Part shown: in pieces, positions 1 through 8,098 of the stretch | Numbering within the stretch: position 1 is the first letter of the stretch | Layout of the letters: each line of letters starts with the position of its first letter | Assembly: GCA_034432655.1 (NCBI GenBank) | Contig: DAOUBP010000053.1 | Coordinates: 11,213 to 75,212, forward strand | Reading direction: 5' to 3' | DNA length: 64,000 nt | From: DAOUBP01 sp034432655 | GTDB lineage: Bacteria > Chloroflexota > Anaerolineae > CG2-30-64-16 | The notes under the pieces: generated by a model | Database searches by the model: none | Seen by the model: the letters and a program-made list of their open reading frames with translations, nothing else | What the model was told of the DNA's origin: nothing | Position numbers and translations under genes: made by a program

Positions 1-17
1 CGTTGGTGGCGACATTG

Positions 18-48
18 GGTTGGTGAGCTCAAACCAGGCTCACCAACC
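18..48. repeat. perfect 11-bp stem-loop before the aldo/keto reductase gene
   Basis: Arms GGTTGGTGAGC (18-28) and GCTCACCAACC (38-48) are exact reverse complements around a 9-nt loop. It lies 17 bases before the next start codon. No T-run follows, so it may be the end of an upstream transcript or a leader structure. Confidence 0.5.
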
Positions 49-65
49 ACGAAGAGGAGTAGTTT

Positions 66-926
66 ATGATCCCCAAAGCACCTTTTGGCCGCACAGGCCA
101 CCTGAGCACCAGGGCCATCTTCGGCGCGGCAGCGTTGGGCCGCGTGACCCAGGCCGAGGCCGATCGCACCCTGGAAGTACTGCTGCAATATGGGATCAAC
201 CACATTGACACGGCGCGCAACTACGGCGATGCCGAGCTGCGCATCGGCCCGTGGATGAAACGAGGACATCGCAAAGACTTCTTCCTGGCCACCAAGACCC
301 AGCAGCGCACTTACGCCGAGGCAAAAAGGGAGGTCCACGAGTCGCTGGAACGGCTGCAGACCGACCACGTTGACCTGCTGCAACTGCACTTCCTGATAGA
401 CCCGGAGGAGTGGGAGGTGGCCATGGGGCCCGGCGGCGCGCTTGAGGCCGCCATCGAGGCCCGGGAGCAGGGGCTGACCCGTTTCATCGGTGTCACCGGC
501 CATGAGGTGACCGCGCCAGCCATGCATCTGCGCAGCCTGGCGCGCTTCGATTTCGACTCGGTGCTGCTGCCGTACAATTACCTGCTGATGCAGAATCCGC
601 AGTACGCGGCCGACTTCGAGGCCCTGATGAAGGTCTGCCAGGAGCGAAACGTGGCAGTGCAGACCATCAAGAGCATCACCCGGCGACGCTGGGGCGACCG
701 CCCCCCTACCCGGGCCACCTGGTATGAGCCGCTGGAGGAGCAGCCCGACATTGACCTGGCAGTGTGGTACGTGTTGGGGCGGCCTGGGATCTTCTTGAAT
801 ACCGTGGGGGACATCCACCTGTTGCCCAAAGTGCTGGACGCGGCCAGCCGCTTTGAACGTGCGCCGTCAGACGAAGAGATGGCAGCGTTGATCGCCCGGC
901 GGGAAATGGGGCCGATGTTCTGGTGA
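66..926 (+). CDS. aldo/keto reductase family protein
   Basis: This 286-residue protein is a probable NAD(P)H-dependent oxidoreductase of the aldo/keto reductase superfamily, cytoplasmic with a TIM-barrel fold. The catalytic tetrad can be placed at Asp48 (HIDTARNYG), Tyr53, Lys77 (FLATKTQQR) and His108 (LLQLHFL). The start is an ATG with AGGAG six bases upstream. It is short for the family, as in the bacterial DUF-like AKR branch, and the substrate cannot be told from sequence. It stands alone, convergent with the sugar transporter operon, with a shared hairpin terminator in between. Confidence 0.9.
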   Translation: MIPKAPFGRTGHLSTRAIFGAAALGRVTQAEADRTLEVLLQYGINHIDTARNYGDAELRIGPWMKRGHRKDFFLATKTQQRTYAEAKREVHESLERLQTDHVDLLQLHFLIDPEEWEVAMGPGGALEAAIEAREQGLTRFIGVTGHEVTAPAMHLRSLARFDFDSVLLPYNYLLMQNPQYAADFEALMKVCQERNVAVQTIKSITRRRWGDRPPTRATWYEPLEEQPDIDLAVWYVLGRPGIFLNTVGDIHLLPKVLDAASRFERAPSDEEMAALIARREMGPMFW

Positions 927-977
927 AGACGCCGGCCTGCGGATCTTGCCTTTTCGAATCAGGCTTCAGACACAGCA

Positions 978-1007
978 CACGAGCCAGGCGCAGGCACCTG
1001 GCTCGTG
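978..1007. terminator. hairpin terminator between convergent genes
   Basis: Arms CACGAGCCAGG (978-988) and CCTGGCTCGTG (997-1007) form an 11-bp stem with an 8-nt loop. It lies between the stop of the reductase and the stop of malG and could serve both strands, although only a mixed pyrimidine tail (CTCTTCTC) follows. The core resembles the hairpin at 30409-30449. Confidence 0.55.
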
Positions 1008-1033
1008 CTCTTCTCATCGCCCCAGGAAAAACG

Positions 1034-1924
1034 CTACCCCTTCACTGCGCCCACCGTCAGGCCGCTTTGTAGCTGATTCTGGATCAGATAAAACAGGATC
1101 AGCGTCGGCAGGGCCGCCATCAACGCGCCGGCCGCAAACAGGTTCCAGCGCTGCGAGTATTGATCGCCGATGAACAGGCTCAACCCCACCGCCACCGTGT
1201 ATTGCATCTTGTCGGTCAACATCACGCGCGCCAGCAGGTAGTCCGCATAGGTGCCGATGAAGGTCAGGATGAAGATCACAGCCAGGATCGGCCGCACCAA
1301 CGGGAAGATCACCCGGGTGAAGGTGTACCAGCTGGAAGCCCCGTCAATATATGCCGCTTCGTCCAGGTCGCGCGGGATGGTATCGAAGAAGCCCTTCATG
1401 AGCCAGGTGTTGAACCCCATCGCCCCGCCCAAATAGACCAGGATCAGGCCGAAGTGCGAGTTCAGCCCGAACCCCGGGTAGATCCGGCCGATGGTGAGCA
1501 GGATCAGGTACAGGGCCGTCACGGCCAGGATGTTCGGGAAGACCTGCACCAGAAGCACCGTGCGCAGCAAGGGCTGGCGCAGCCGAAAACGGAAGCGCGA
1601 GAAGGCGAAGGCCGCCAATGAGGTCAACGCCACCACCAACAGCGCAGTAATCCCCGACACCTTAACCGAGTTCAACACCCAACGGGCGAAGGGGAACTGT
1701 TCATCGGTCAGCATCCGGCGGTAGTTGTTCAAAGTGGCGTTTTCCGGGATAAGCTGGGTGACCGTCACCTGACTGATCGGATTGATGGATGTCGAGAAGA
1801 TCAACACCACAGGGAAGAGCGAGAACGCAATAGCAACCAGGGCCACCGCCAGACGCCAGGCGATGCTGAGGCGCTTTTGCGCCCGCAACGAACCGCTCCT
1901 TTGGGTATCCTTTGCGCTAGACAT
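1034..1924 (-). CDS. malG: sugar ABC transporter permease, MalG type
   Basis: Inner-membrane permease of 296 residues for a maltose/oligosaccharide-type ABC importer. About six hydrophobic segments are visible. The EAA loop that contacts the ATPase is seen as DEAAYIDGASSWYTF followed by PLVRP. I start it at the ATG at 1924, whose ATGTCTAG overlaps the malF stop codon by eight bases; the longer upstream reading lies inside malF. It is the last gene of malE-malF-malG. No malK-type ATPase gene is nearby, so a shared ATPase is probably encoded elsewhere. Confidence 0.88.
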   Translation of the reverse strand: MSSAKDTQRSGSLRAQKRLSIAWRLAVALVAIAFSLFPVVLIFSTSINPISQVTVTQLIPENATLNNYRRMLTDEQFPFARWVLNSVKVSGITALLVVALTSLAAFAFSRFRFRLRQPLLRTVLLVQVFPNILAVTALYLILLTIGRIYPGFGLNSHFGLILVYLGGAMGFNTWLMKGFFDTIPRDLDEAAYIDGASSWYTFTRVIFPLVRPILAVIFILTFIGTYADYLLARVMLTDKMQYTVAVGLSLFIGDQYSQRWNLFAAGALMAALPTLILFYLIQNQLQSGLTVGAVKG

Positions 1925-3503
1925 TTTCGGACACCTCCTCCAGCATGCCGGTATAGCGGAAGTTCGCAACGGTAATAGCACCCACGATGACGAAGATCAC
2001 GATAGAGATCGCTGCAGCCAGGCCCAGATCGGCCCCTCGGCCGCCGCCAAAAGCCAGCTTATACGTGTAGCTGATCAAGATATCGGTGAACCCCGCCGGC
2101 GTGGGTGTGCCGGGGATGGGCGGACCGCCGTTGTTGTAGAGCTGGATGATGGTGAAGTTGTTGAAATTGAAGGCGAAGGAGCCGACCAGCAACGGCCCCA
2201 CCGAGACCAGCAGCAAGGGCAAGGTGATGCTGCGGAACTGCTGCAGGCCATTGGCGCCGTCTACCCGCGCAGCCTCATACAGGTCGCTGGGGATGCCCTG
2301 CAATGCGCCGGTGGTGATCAGGAACATGTACGGATACCCCAACCACAGCTGGACGACCAGGATGCCCACCTTGGCCCAGAAGGAGCTGGAAAACCAGCCG
2401 GGGTCCCACTGCGAGCCGATGATCCCGATCACCGGGTTGAACATGCCGCGCCAGATCAGCACGCTGATGAAGGCAGGCAGGGCATACGGCACGATCATGA
2501 GTACCCGGATGAAGCGACGCAGCGGCATGTCCGGCTCGTTCAACACCAGCGCCAGCAACAGGCCCAGCGCAAAGGTGATGAACACGCTCATGAACGCGAA
2601 GATCACGGTCCAGATAAAGATCGTGGCCAGCGGCCCCCGCAGGGCCGGACTGGTGAACAGGCGGCTGAAGTTATCCGTGCCGACCACCACCGGGAAGCCC
2701 GGGATCAGCGTCTTGCCGTCAGGGGATGTGAAAGTGCCCCGCACGTTGGCATAGACCTCGCCCGTTTCCTGGTCAATCATCGCATCGCGGGCCGGGTCGT
2801 AGACGTATTTCTGCGCCAGCTGCGCTGCCGTGGATGCCGAGGTGATCTTGACCGCCACTTCCGACGGCCCGAAGCTCAAACCCTGTAACGTCGGCAGCAC
2901 GCTCAGCCTCTGGGCCAACGGGACGGGGGTGTAATTCTGAACGGCGACCGGTTTGCCGTCCGTGTCAAACTGCACACCTTGCGACTCGAGCTCCTGGCGA
3001 GTGAACGATTCCCCGGTGCTGGTCTCGAACAACTGAGCCCCATCCTCGCCGGTCAACCACAGCGCGTAGGTGCCGTCAGGACTGCTGTAGGCCACCCACG
3101 AGAACTTCCGGGCGTCGGCCGGCAGATAGGTCTGGCGCTCCAGTTGACGGATCGCCACCGGCTTGTCTACCAGATGGCCGTCACCATAGTTGGTGAATGC
3201 AGTGTAGACCGTAAAGATCACCGGGTAGATGTGCATCATAGTCATGAAGGCCAGCCCGGGGATGATCCAGCGCAGCGGCATGGCATCGTTGCGCAGGAAG
3301 ATGACCGTCACGGCCAAAGCAATGATCCACAGCACCACTGCCAGTGGAACGGCCCCGTTTCGAATAAACTGCCACCCGGTGAAAATAGCGAAAGCGTCAA
3401 AGATGATCAGAAAGAGCAGGCGGAGAACGATGCCCGACAGGTTGCCGTCTCCCAAAAAGGAGGCGATCTTGGAGTTTCTCGCGAGGCCAGAGGTGCTCGC
3501 CAT
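1917..3503 (-). CDS. malF: sugar ABC transporter permease, MalF type
   Basis: Permease of 528 residues. N-terminal hydrophobic segments are followed by a large extracytoplasmic insertion (about residues 105-270), then the permease core with the EAA loop YEAARVDGANGLQQF near residue 420. A big loop between transmembrane segments is the hallmark of MalF, where it contacts the binding protein. The start ATG at 3503 is preceded by GGGAGG at five bases. It overlaps malG by eight bases, so the two are translationally coupled. The exact sugar is not known. Confidence 0.88.
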   Translation of the reverse strand: MASTSGLARNSKIASFLGDGNLSGIVLRLLFLIIFDAFAIFTGWQFIRNGAVPLAVVLWIIALAVTVIFLRNDAMPLRWIIPGLAFMTMMHIYPVIFTVYTAFTNYGDGHLVDKPVAIRQLERQTYLPADARKFSWVAYSSPDGTYALWLTGEDGAQLFETSTGESFTRQELESQGVQFDTDGKPVAVQNYTPVPLAQRLSVLPTLQGLSFGPSEVAVKITSASTAAQLAQKYVYDPARDAMIDQETGEVYANVRGTFTSPDGKTLIPGFPVVVGTDNFSRLFTSPALRGPLATIFIWTVIFAFMSVFITFALGLLLALVLNEPDMPLRRFIRVLMIVPYALPAFISVLIWRGMFNPVIGIIGSQWDPGWFSSSFWAKVGILVVQLWLGYPYMFLITTGALQGIPSDLYEAARVDGANGLQQFRSITLPLLLVSVGPLLVGSFAFNFNNFTIIQLYNNGGPPIPGTPTPAGFTDILISYTYKLAFGGGRGADLGLAAAISIVIFVIVGAITVANFRYTGMLEEVSENV

Positions 3504-3646
3504 AACATCCTCCCGGATTCAGGTAATCCTTACCACAGTAGAGCGGAGGCTTTTTGTCCTCCTGTCTAGCAGACCAGGGACCCGGCTGAGGTGCCGGGAT
3601 ATTAACGAGGCAGGTCGTCTGCCCCAGGCGTAAAGTGGTGCAAGAG

Positions 3647-3680
3647 CAAGAGAGGGGATGATTGGTCATCCCCTCTCTTG
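3647..3680 (-). terminator. perfect 15-bp hairpin between malE and malF
   Basis: Arms CAAGAGAGGGGATGA (3647-3661) and TCATCCCCTCTCTTG (3666-3680) enclose a TTGG loop. No strong U-run follows on the transcribed strand. It is therefore more likely a partial terminator or mRNA 3'-end stabiliser that lets malE be made in excess over the permeases, as the malE-malF intergenic hairpins do in Escherichia coli. Confidence 0.65.
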
Positions 3681-3693
3681 TAAACGAGCCTGT

Positions 3694-4986
3694 TTACTTC
3701 AGAGCTTCTTCGATTTGCTTTTGGGCGTTGGTCATCGCCTCTTCAGGCGCCGCCGTGCCCTGCTGGATCAGGGTCAGCGCGTCGCCCGCAGGGCCCCAGA
3801 CCGCCGACATGGCCGAGATGTTGGGCATGGGCACCGCGTAGGCACCGGCCGCGCCGAACTTTTCCACGTCTGGATCGCGCGGGTCGTTGCGCACGGCCAG
3901 GAAAGCAGACGGCCGCGGGTCAGCCTCGAACAGCGCGCGCATCGCCCCTTCGGTGGCCATGAACTCAGTCAGGAAGGCCTGGGCCAACAGCTGGTTCTGG
4001 CTGAAGGCATTGACGAAGAAGGCCTGGCCGCCCAGGAAGGGCTTGCTCGGACCGGCCGGGCCCTCCGGGAAGGCAGCGATCTCGAACTTCGCGCCGGCGT
4101 CCCGCAAGCGGCTCAGCGCCCACGGGCCGGTGATCATCATGGCGCACTCGCCGGTCTCAAAGGCCTTGTGGTAGGTGTCCCAGTCCATGTCCTTGACGAT
4201 GCTGCCCTGGGCCACCATGTCGGCCAACCACTTGCCGGCCGCAATAGAGCCTGCGTTGCCGAAGCCAACGTCCTTCGGGTTCCAGGTGCCATCAGGGTTC
4301 AGGCCGAAGATATAGCCGCCGAACGCAGTCTGAATCGGGTAGAAGTGATAGGGGTCACCCTGCTGGCGGCAGAAACCGTACTTGGCCTTGCCGCTGTCCT
4401 GCAGCTCCTTAGCCAGGGTCTTCACCTCATCCCAGGTGGCCGGGACCTTGGAGACCAGGTCCGGGTTGTAGAAGAAAGCGACGTTCTCGGTGGCATAGGG
4501 CATGCCCACCAGCTTGCCCTCGTAGCGGAACATGTCCAGCGCCGCCGGGAAGAACTCCTTGGCCTTGTCGCCCAGGTCAATCTCGGCCAGGACGCCGTTG
4601 GTGAACAGCTCACCGACCCAGTCGTGCGCGCCGATGAAGATGTCAGGGCCTTCACCGGCCGGTGCCGCGCGTTTCACGTTGTCACGAATGTCACCGAACC
4701 CGATCTCGCTCAGCTCCAGCTTAACGCCGTACTTGGCCTCGAAATCGGGCGCCACTTTCTGCAGAGCCGGCACACGGGTGTTATCGGCCCAGACCTTAAT
4801 GACGACTGCCGGAGCCGGCGGTTGGGTCGGCTCGGGGGCCTTGGTCGGCTCGGGGGCCTTGGTCGGCTCAGGAGCTGCGGCCGGCGGTTGGGTCGGCGCA
4901 GGGGCCGGAGTTGCCTGCGGACCGCACGCGGCCAACACCAGGCTCAAGACCATGACCACACTCATCAGGGCAAACAGCTTTTTCAT
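3694..4986 (-). CDS. malE: sugar ABC transporter substrate-binding lipoprotein, MalE type
   Basis: Extracellular solute-binding protein family 1, 430 residues. It has a lipoprotein signal peptide with lipobox LAAC (Cys21), then a Pro/Ala/Thr-rich linker with repeated PEPTKA units to about residue 60, then the binding domain. Motifs such as VIKVWADNTR near the domain start, GPWALSRL and GGQAFFVN resemble maltose/maltodextrin-binding proteins. The start has AGGAGGAG five bases upstream. It is the first gene of the transporter operon. A LacI-like operator candidate lies upstream, which would fit sugar control. Confidence 0.9.
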   Translation of the reverse strand: MKKLFALMSVVMVLSLVLAACGPQATPAPAPTQPPAAAPEPTKAPEPTKAPEPTQPPAPAVVIKVWADNTRVPALQKVAPDFEAKYGVKLELSEIGFGDIRDNVKRAAPAGEGPDIFIGAHDWVGELFTNGVLAEIDLGDKAKEFFPAALDMFRYEGKLVGMPYATENVAFFYNPDLVSKVPATWDEVKTLAKELQDSGKAKYGFCRQQGDPYHFYPIQTAFGGYIFGLNPDGTWNPKDVGFGNAGSIAAGKWLADMVAQGSIVKDMDWDTYHKAFETGECAMMITGPWALSRLRDAGAKFEIAAFPEGPAGPSKPFLGGQAFFVNAFSQNQLLAQAFLTEFMATEGAMRALFEADPRPSAFLAVRNDPRDPDVEKFGAAGAYAVPMPNISAMSAVWGPAGDALTLIQQGTAAPEEAMTNAQKQIEEALK

Positions 4987-5038
4987 GCTACTCCTCCTAT
5001 CAGGTGAGCTTCAGGAAAGATTGGATCTGAAATGCAAA

Positions 5039-5048
5039 CAAACGGTTG
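5039..5048. promoter_or_regulatory. candidate LacI-family operator upstream of malE
   Basis: CAAACGGTTG has the central CG and CAA/TTG half-sites of LacI/GalR-family operators, and the flanking GC bases partly extend it. It lies about 50 bases before the malE start. No LacI-type regulator gene is present in the window. Confidence 0.35.
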
Positions 5049-5154
5049 CGCAGTCACAACGGTCCAGGCTTGCCATACCGCACAAAGGCGACACATCACC
5101 CCCCTTCTTGTGGGACCGCTCTCATAATTCCGCGTTACAATATTGCTGTGTTTG

Positions 5155-5198
5155 CGCCATCTTGTGCTAAACCTTTATAAGGTTAGCACAAGATGGCG
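5155..5198. repeat. 44-bp near-perfect palindrome upstream of malE
   Basis: Arms of about 20 bases (left 5155-5175, right 5179-5198) pair with one extra A in the left arm and a 3-nt centre. The core is TTGTGCTA/TAGCACAA. It could be an operator, a terminator for leftward read-through, or a small mobile palindrome; an analogous palindrome occurs at 51563-51610. Confidence 0.6.
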
Positions 5199-5324
5199 GG
5201 TATTGTCAAAAACTGCGCTCAGATTCGGAACATGGCCGGGCATGGCCCGGGCCGTACGCCATGTTTGAGATGGTATCCGGATCAGCATGATCACACTGTA
5301 ACCGTGCTCTCCCTCTGAATCTCT

Positions 5325-5353
5325 TTGCCAAACTCCCGTCCGCGTGCTAGAAT
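5325..5353 (+). promoter_or_regulatory. sigma70-type promoter for the GNAT/sensor operon
   Basis: TTGCCA (5325-5330) and TAGAAT (5348-5353) are separated by exactly 17 bases and each matches five of six consensus positions. Transcription would start near 5360, about 40 bases before the GNAT start codon. Confidence 0.65.
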
Positions 5354-5401
5354 GTCAATGTTTGCACGAACATATCTTTCCTGCATCATGCAACGGATAC
5401 C

Positions 5402-5929
5402 ATGCACATCTATCGTGCCGATCTACGAGACCTGGCTGCCTGTGTGGCGTTGGATGGCTCCTACGAGACCGATTATGTGTGGCAGGTCACCCAGCAGCAG
5501 GATGGCAACCAGTTCATCACGCGCTTTCAGACGGTCCGGCTGCCGCGCCCGATGCGCGTTCAGTACCCCGCCTGGAGTGAGGCGCTTCTGATGCATCAGG
5601 AACGGGGCGACCTGATCCTGGTAGCCGCCGAGGCGAACGAAGTCCTGGGTTATCTCGACCAGGAGACCCAACCCGACCAGGGCCTGGCCTGGCTTCATCA
5701 TCTGGTGGTGGCGCCCGCATGGCGCCGACGCGGGGTAGGCAGCGCGTTGCTGCAACGCGGCATCCAGCACGCCCGCCAGCTTGAGCTGACCCACCTCATG
5801 ACCGTGGTGCAGAGCAAGAACTATCCGGCGATCCAGTTTTTGACCAGACAGGGGTTCAGGTTTTGCGGCTATAACGAGCGTTACTATCAGAATCGGGATA
5901 TCGGACTCTATTTCGTGCGTGGGTTGTGA
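5402..5929 (+). CDS. GNAT family N-acetyltransferase
   Basis: Predicted acetyl-CoA-dependent acyltransferase of 175 residues. The acetyl-CoA pyrophosphate-binding loop is VVAPAWRRRGVGSALL (about residues 100-115), followed by the usual C-terminal NYPAIQFLTRQGF strand-helix with a neighbouring GFRFCGY. The substrate is unknown. The start ATG has only a weak ribosome-binding site, but a good promoter lies 50-75 bases upstream. The stop is three bases before the next start codon, so it is co-translated with the membrane sensor. Confidence 0.88.
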   Translation: MHIYRADLRDLAACVALDGSYETDYVWQVTQQQDGNQFITRFQTVRLPRPMRVQYPAWSEALLMHQERGDLILVAAEANEVLGYLDQETQPDQGLAWLHHLVVAPAWRRRGVGSALLQRGIQHARQLELTHLMTVVQSKNYPAIQFLTRQGFRFCGYNERYYQNRDIGLYFVRGL

Positions 5930-5932
5930 GGT

Positions 5933-7972
5933 ATGACGGAGACATCGGGCATCACGTGGCCCGTGATTCTGGCTTTCGGTAACCTGCTCCTTTCTTCCGC
6001 GATCGTCATCACCGCGTTTGCGCTGCTGGGCTATATGCTCACCCGCAACTTCCGGAGCCCGGTGGCGCAGACGTTCAGCGTGTTGTTGGGCTGTGTCCTG
6101 CTGGTGTTTGCCGGGGACATCGTGATCCCGCGCGTGGAGTCGGTGCGGGCGGCGATGGTCTGGCTGCGGGTGCAATGGATCGGCATCGCCCTGGTGCCGG
6201 CGGGCTATCTGCACTTCTCGGACGCCGTGTTGCGCACCACGCGCCATTTTTCCCTGCGTCGTCGTGCCGTTGTCATCGCCAGCTATCTCGTCAGCCTGGC
6301 TTTTGTGTACCTGGCGCTCTTCACCGATGCCCTGGTTTACAACGGCGACCTGGTGCCGCCCCTGAGCCACCTTTCACCCGGGCCGTTATTCCCCGTCTTT
6401 GTGGCGTACTTCTTCAGCACCGCCACCTACGGCGCGTGGAACGTGATCCGGGCACGCCGCCGCTGTTTGACCCCCGCCTCGCGGCGCCGCATGGCCTATT
6501 TGATCGTCTCGTTTGCCGCGCCCGGCATGGGTGTGTTCCCTTATTTGCTGGCATCGGGCCTGGTGAACCAGCTTGACACTGTGGTGCTCCTGCTGCTGGT
6601 GATGGCCGCCAACTTCGCAGTGGGCACCATGTTGGTGGTCATGGCCTACAGCGTGGCTTATCTCGGTGTGCTGGCGCCGGATCGGGTGATCAAGCATGAC
6701 CTGATCCACTATCTGCTGCGCGGGCCGGTGGTCGGCACCCTGGTGATCGTGGTGATGCTGGTAGTGCCCCGCGTTGAGCTGATCCTGGGCCTGCCCCGTG
6801 AGACGGCGTTGATCTTCGCCGTGGTAGGCGTCGTCGTGATCGGGCAGTTGGCGGTGAACCTGGCCAAGCCCTGGATTGACCGCCTCCTTTATCCGGAGGA
6901 TCGCGAGGAGATCGCCTGGATTCAAGCCCTGGATCATCGGCTGTTGACCAGCAGCGACCTGCGCCAGTTCCTCACCAATGTCCTGATCAACCTCACGGAG
7001 CTCTTACGGGTGCGTGACGGTTTTGTGCTGGTTTCGACCGATCGAGGGCTGGCGGTGGAGGTCGCAGTGGGCGACATGGAGGAGGCGCAACGTTATGCCC
7101 AAAGCGCGGAGGCCCGGCAGATGTGGCAACGCCTGGCGGCCACGCCCACCCCCGATTCCATCTTCCTGCCCGACACCGACTACTGGTTCTGCCCGTTGCG
7201 CAGCCAGGACGGCGAGACACTGCTGGGCCTGCTGGTGGTGCGTGCGCGCAGCCCCCAGGTGACGATGATAGAGGCAGAGGCCGCGGAGGCGGAGCTGTTA
7301 TTGGCGCAGGCTGCCGCCGCGGTCGCGGATCGGCATGTCCAGGAAGGGGTCTTTGCCACATTGCAGCGCATCTTGCCGGAACTGGAGCGCATTCAGGAAT
7401 GGCGCAGCGCCGTGCGCTACGCGTCTCCCCTGCCCACCCTGCCCGGCACTGAGTCCGGCGCTCCGGCCGACGACGGTAACATCCTGTTCCAAAGCACCTG
7501 GCAGCAGTGGGTAAAAGATGCCCTGAGCCACTATTGGGGCGGCCCGAAACTCAGCGAAAGCCCGCTGCTGGACCTGAAGATCGTGCGCCGCCGGGTAAAG
7601 GCCACCGACGGCAATCTGACGCGCGCCCTGCGGTCGGTGTTGCAGGAGGCCATTGACCGACAACGGCCGGCCGGCGAGCGCAAACTGACCGCGCCGGAGT
7701 GGTTGGTGTATAATATATTGGATATGCGTTTCGTCCAGGGCATGCGCGTGATTGACCTTGCCCGCCGGCTGGCGATGAGTGAATCGGACCTGTACCGCAA
7801 GCAACGGGTCGCAGTGAGCGCGGTGGCCCAGACTTTGCGGGAGATGGAAGCGGAGTTGATCGCCGAAGAGAAACGGACGGCCGCGGATGTCAGCCCTGAG
7901 CGGGACGAGCAGCCCAGAGCGGAAGTCCAGGCCGGCCGCGCGCGCCACAGCGAAAAAACACCTGCGGAGTAA
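5933..7972 (+). CDS. multi-pass membrane sensor with GAF-like region and C-terminal HTH
   Basis: The protein has 679 residues. Roughly eight or nine hydrophobic segments fill residues 8-320, followed by a GAF-like soluble part (about 325-470) and a basic C-terminal region with a probable helix-turn-helix around VIDLARRLAMSESDLYRK (about 603-620). The N-terminal layout resembles the 7TM sensor module of some histidine kinases, but no H-box, N-box or G-box is visible, so it should not be called a kinase. It may be a membrane-bound transcription regulator. It is coupled to the upstream GNAT gene. Confidence 0.6.
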   Translation: MTETSGITWPVILAFGNLLLSSAIVITAFALLGYMLTRNFRSPVAQTFSVLLGCVLLVFAGDIVIPRVESVRAAMVWLRVQWIGIALVPAGYLHFSDAVLRTTRHFSLRRRAVVIASYLVSLAFVYLALFTDALVYNGDLVPPLSHLSPGPLFPVFVAYFFSTATYGAWNVIRARRRCLTPASRRRMAYLIVSFAAPGMGVFPYLLASGLVNQLDTVVLLLLVMAANFAVGTMLVVMAYSVAYLGVLAPDRVIKHDLIHYLLRGPVVGTLVIVVMLVVPRVELILGLPRETALIFAVVGVVVIGQLAVNLAKPWIDRLLYPEDREEIAWIQALDHRLLTSSDLRQFLTNVLINLTELLRVRDGFVLVSTDRGLAVEVAVGDMEEAQRYAQSAEARQMWQRLAATPTPDSIFLPDTDYWFCPLRSQDGETLLGLLVVRARSPQVTMIEAEAAEAELLLAQAAAAVADRHVQEGVFATLQRILPELERIQEWRSAVRYASPLPTLPGTESGAPADDGNILFQSTWQQWVKDALSHYWGGPKLSESPLLDLKIVRRRVKATDGNLTRALRSVLQEAIDRQRPAGERKLTAPEWLVYNILDMRFVQGMRVIDLARRLAMSESDLYRKQRVAVSAVAQTLREMEAELIAEEKRTAADVSPERDEQPRAEVQAGRARHSEKTPAE

Positions 7973-8029
7973 CGGCTTCAGCCGTTCGACGCTTTCGTGG
8001 TAACGGCTGCGTTCCCGGGCAAGCCCGGG
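7971..8029. terminator. two short hairpins after the sensor gene
   Basis: AACGG-CTTCAG-CCGTT (7971-7986, starting in the stop codon) and CCCGGG-CAAG-CCCGGG (8014-8029) are perfect short inverted repeats. Without a T-run they are weak terminator candidates separating the sensor gene from the S1 gene. Confidence 0.35.
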
Positions 8030-8098
8030 TATCCGTGGTTTGAGGACAGATGAACAAATACACTATCATTATCGTTGCTTGTATCGAGGAGGGGATTC

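Larger units (their letters stand above)
4987..5401. other. 415-bp divergent intergenic region (malE / GNAT gene)
   Basis: No gene is seen here. It holds the malE leader with its ribosome-binding site, a LacI-like operator candidate (5039-5048), a long palindrome (5155-5198) and a good promoter for the rightward GNAT gene (5325-5353). The 5131-5143 stretch resembles the core of a dispersed repeat found at 45.7 and 51.3 kb. Confidence 0.6.

Noticed and set aside
3658..5007. Plus-strand 449-codon frame opposite malE
   Set aside because: It is the shadow of malE; its Gly/Arg repeats mirror the Pro/Ala linker codons.
5933..7972. Histidine kinase
   Set aside because: The N-terminal membrane part is reminiscent of one, but no His-phosphorylation or ATP-binding motif can be found.
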